DNA from: Bacteroidota bacterium
Lineage (GTDB): Bacteria > Bacteroidota > Bacteroidia > Bacteroidales > UBA932
Assembly (NCBI GenBank): GCA_017860395.1
Contig: JAGDMC010000071.1
Span: 1-7,054 of the forward strand
Direction of reading: 5' to 3'
DNA length: 7,054 bases
The notes under the pieces are model-generated. The model worked only from the letters and a program-made list of their open reading frames with translations. It was not told the origin of the DNA and did not search any database. The position numbers were made by a program, and so were the translations under genes. Positions 6,927-7,054 of the stretch are shown piece after piece. How positions within the stretch are numbered: position 1 is the stretch's first letter; each line of letters starts with the position of its first letter.

Positions 6927-6980
6927 GTTAAACTGCAGGTGATGATGATGGAGTAAATTGCTATTTGAATAATTGATCAT
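6891..6980 (-). CDS. hisL: His operon leader peptide (29 residues, four consecutive His codons)
   Basis: A short frame begins MINYSNSNLLHHHHLQF and ends at TAA (6893-6891), 29 residues in all. Codons 11-14 (6950-6939) are CAT CAT CAT CAC. The ATG is preceded by A-rich sequence (gagaaa), like the other starts in this window, and lies just downstream of a promoter motif. The peptide itself is unlikely to have a function; its translation is inferred to sense charged tRNA-His. With histidine plentiful, the ribosome passes the His run and reaches the stop, and the downstream terminator forms. With histidine scarce, it stalls at the run. The position upstream of hisG, the run of His codons and the following terminator all agree with a classical his attenuator. 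The symbol follows the enteric naming and not sequence similarity. Confidence 0.9.
   Translation of the reverse strand: MINYSNSNLLHHHHLQFNGRLERLFVYMR
6905..6967 (-). promoter_or_regulatory. Attenuator 1:2 (pause/anti-antiterminator) stem enclosing the His codons
   Basis: CAAATAGC (6967-6960, leader codons 5-7) and GCTATTTG (6912-6905, codons 23-26) are a perfect eight-base inverted repeat on the transcribed RNA. The enclosed segment contains the four His codons and the antiterminator arm. An inner CTC/GAG pairing (6953-6951 with 6917-6915) could extend it. A ribosome stalled at the His codons would cover the upstream arm and prevent this stem; without a stall it can form and sequester the antiterminator arm. 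The pairing is seen in the sequence; its role is inferred from classical attenuators. Confidence 0.72.
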
Positions 6981-6997
6981 TTTCTCGTTTTGTGCTG

Positions 6998-7030
6998 CAA
7001 ATGTAGCAGAAAATATAATTCTAAAACAAA
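6998..7030 (-). promoter_or_regulatory. Candidate Bacteroidota promoter for the his operon (TTTG, 21 bases, TAnnTTTG)
   Basis: On the minus strand, TACATTTG (7005-6998) matches the Bacteroidota -7 consensus TAnnTTTG. TTTG (7030-7027) is a matching -33 element 21 bases upstream. Transcription would start near 6990-6992, leaving only about ten bases before the leader peptide ATG. A second -7 match overlaps the -33 element (see the separate entry), so the true start is uncertain. Confidence 0.6.
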
Positions 7031-7034
7031 TTTA
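7027..7034 (-). promoter_or_regulatory. Alternative -7 element TAAATTTG
   Basis: TAAATTTG (7034-7027) also fits TAnnTTTG. If used, transcription would start near 7020, with about 40 bases of untranslated leader before the leader peptide. Its -33 element would fall at or just beyond the window edge, so it cannot be judged here. In AT-rich DNA such a match can occur by chance. Confidence 0.3.
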
Positions 7035-7054
7035 ATTTAGTAAACATGTATGCT

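Noticed and set aside
6932..6937. CTGCAG palindrome just after the His codons as an operator
   Set aside because: A six-base palindrome is common by chance, and it has no flanking symmetry.

Overview
The window looks like a chromosomal fragment of an AT-rich member of the Bacteroidota, probably Bacteroidales-like. The reasons are the his gene order G-D-C-B-H-A-F-IE, the long-form HisG, the fused HisIE, the formate-tetrahydrofolate ligase ending in IDNDGNITGLF, starts without clear Shine-Dalgarno sequences, and a TAnnTTTG-type promoter motif upstream of the operon. The lineage is an inference from motifs; no database comparison was made.

Layout. Positions 1-433 (+) hold the C-terminal quarter of fhs, which enters from the left edge. 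Four bases after its stop codon it meets the 3' end of a minus-strand histidine operon that fills the rest of the window: hisG (6818-5967), hisD (5967-4693), a hisC-hisB fusion (4690-3077), hisH (3080-2496), hisA (2487-1762), hisF (1780-1025) and hisIE (1028-438). Genes overlap or lie within 8 bases of each other, so the block reads as one translationally coupled transcription unit. Upstream of hisG lies a leader region (about 6831-7034) with promoter motifs, a 29-codon leader peptide gene carrying four consecutive His codons, a long inverted repeat enclosing those codons, an antiterminator candidate, and a strong intrinsic terminator ending 12 bases before the hisG ATG. This is the architecture of a histidine transcription attenuator.

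How the genes work together. HisG joins ATP and PRPP. HisIE hydrolyses the product twice, and HisA isomerises it. HisH and HisF form imidazole-glycerol phosphate (IGP) and release AICAR. The C-terminal dehydratase half of the fusion makes imidazole-acetol phosphate, and its N-terminal HisC half transaminates that to histidinol phosphate. HisD oxidises histidinol to histidine. The histidinol-phosphate phosphatase is the only activity not encoded here: the HAD phosphatase domain that precedes the dehydratase in enteric-type HisB is absent, and in its place the dehydratase is joined in frame to HisC through a linker of about 12 residues.

The two points most worth a second look are the HisC-dehydratase fusion with the missing phosphatase, and the compact His-codon attenuator whose antiterminator arm copies the 3' arm of the terminator. 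No mobile element, CRISPR array, tRNA or rRNA was seen.
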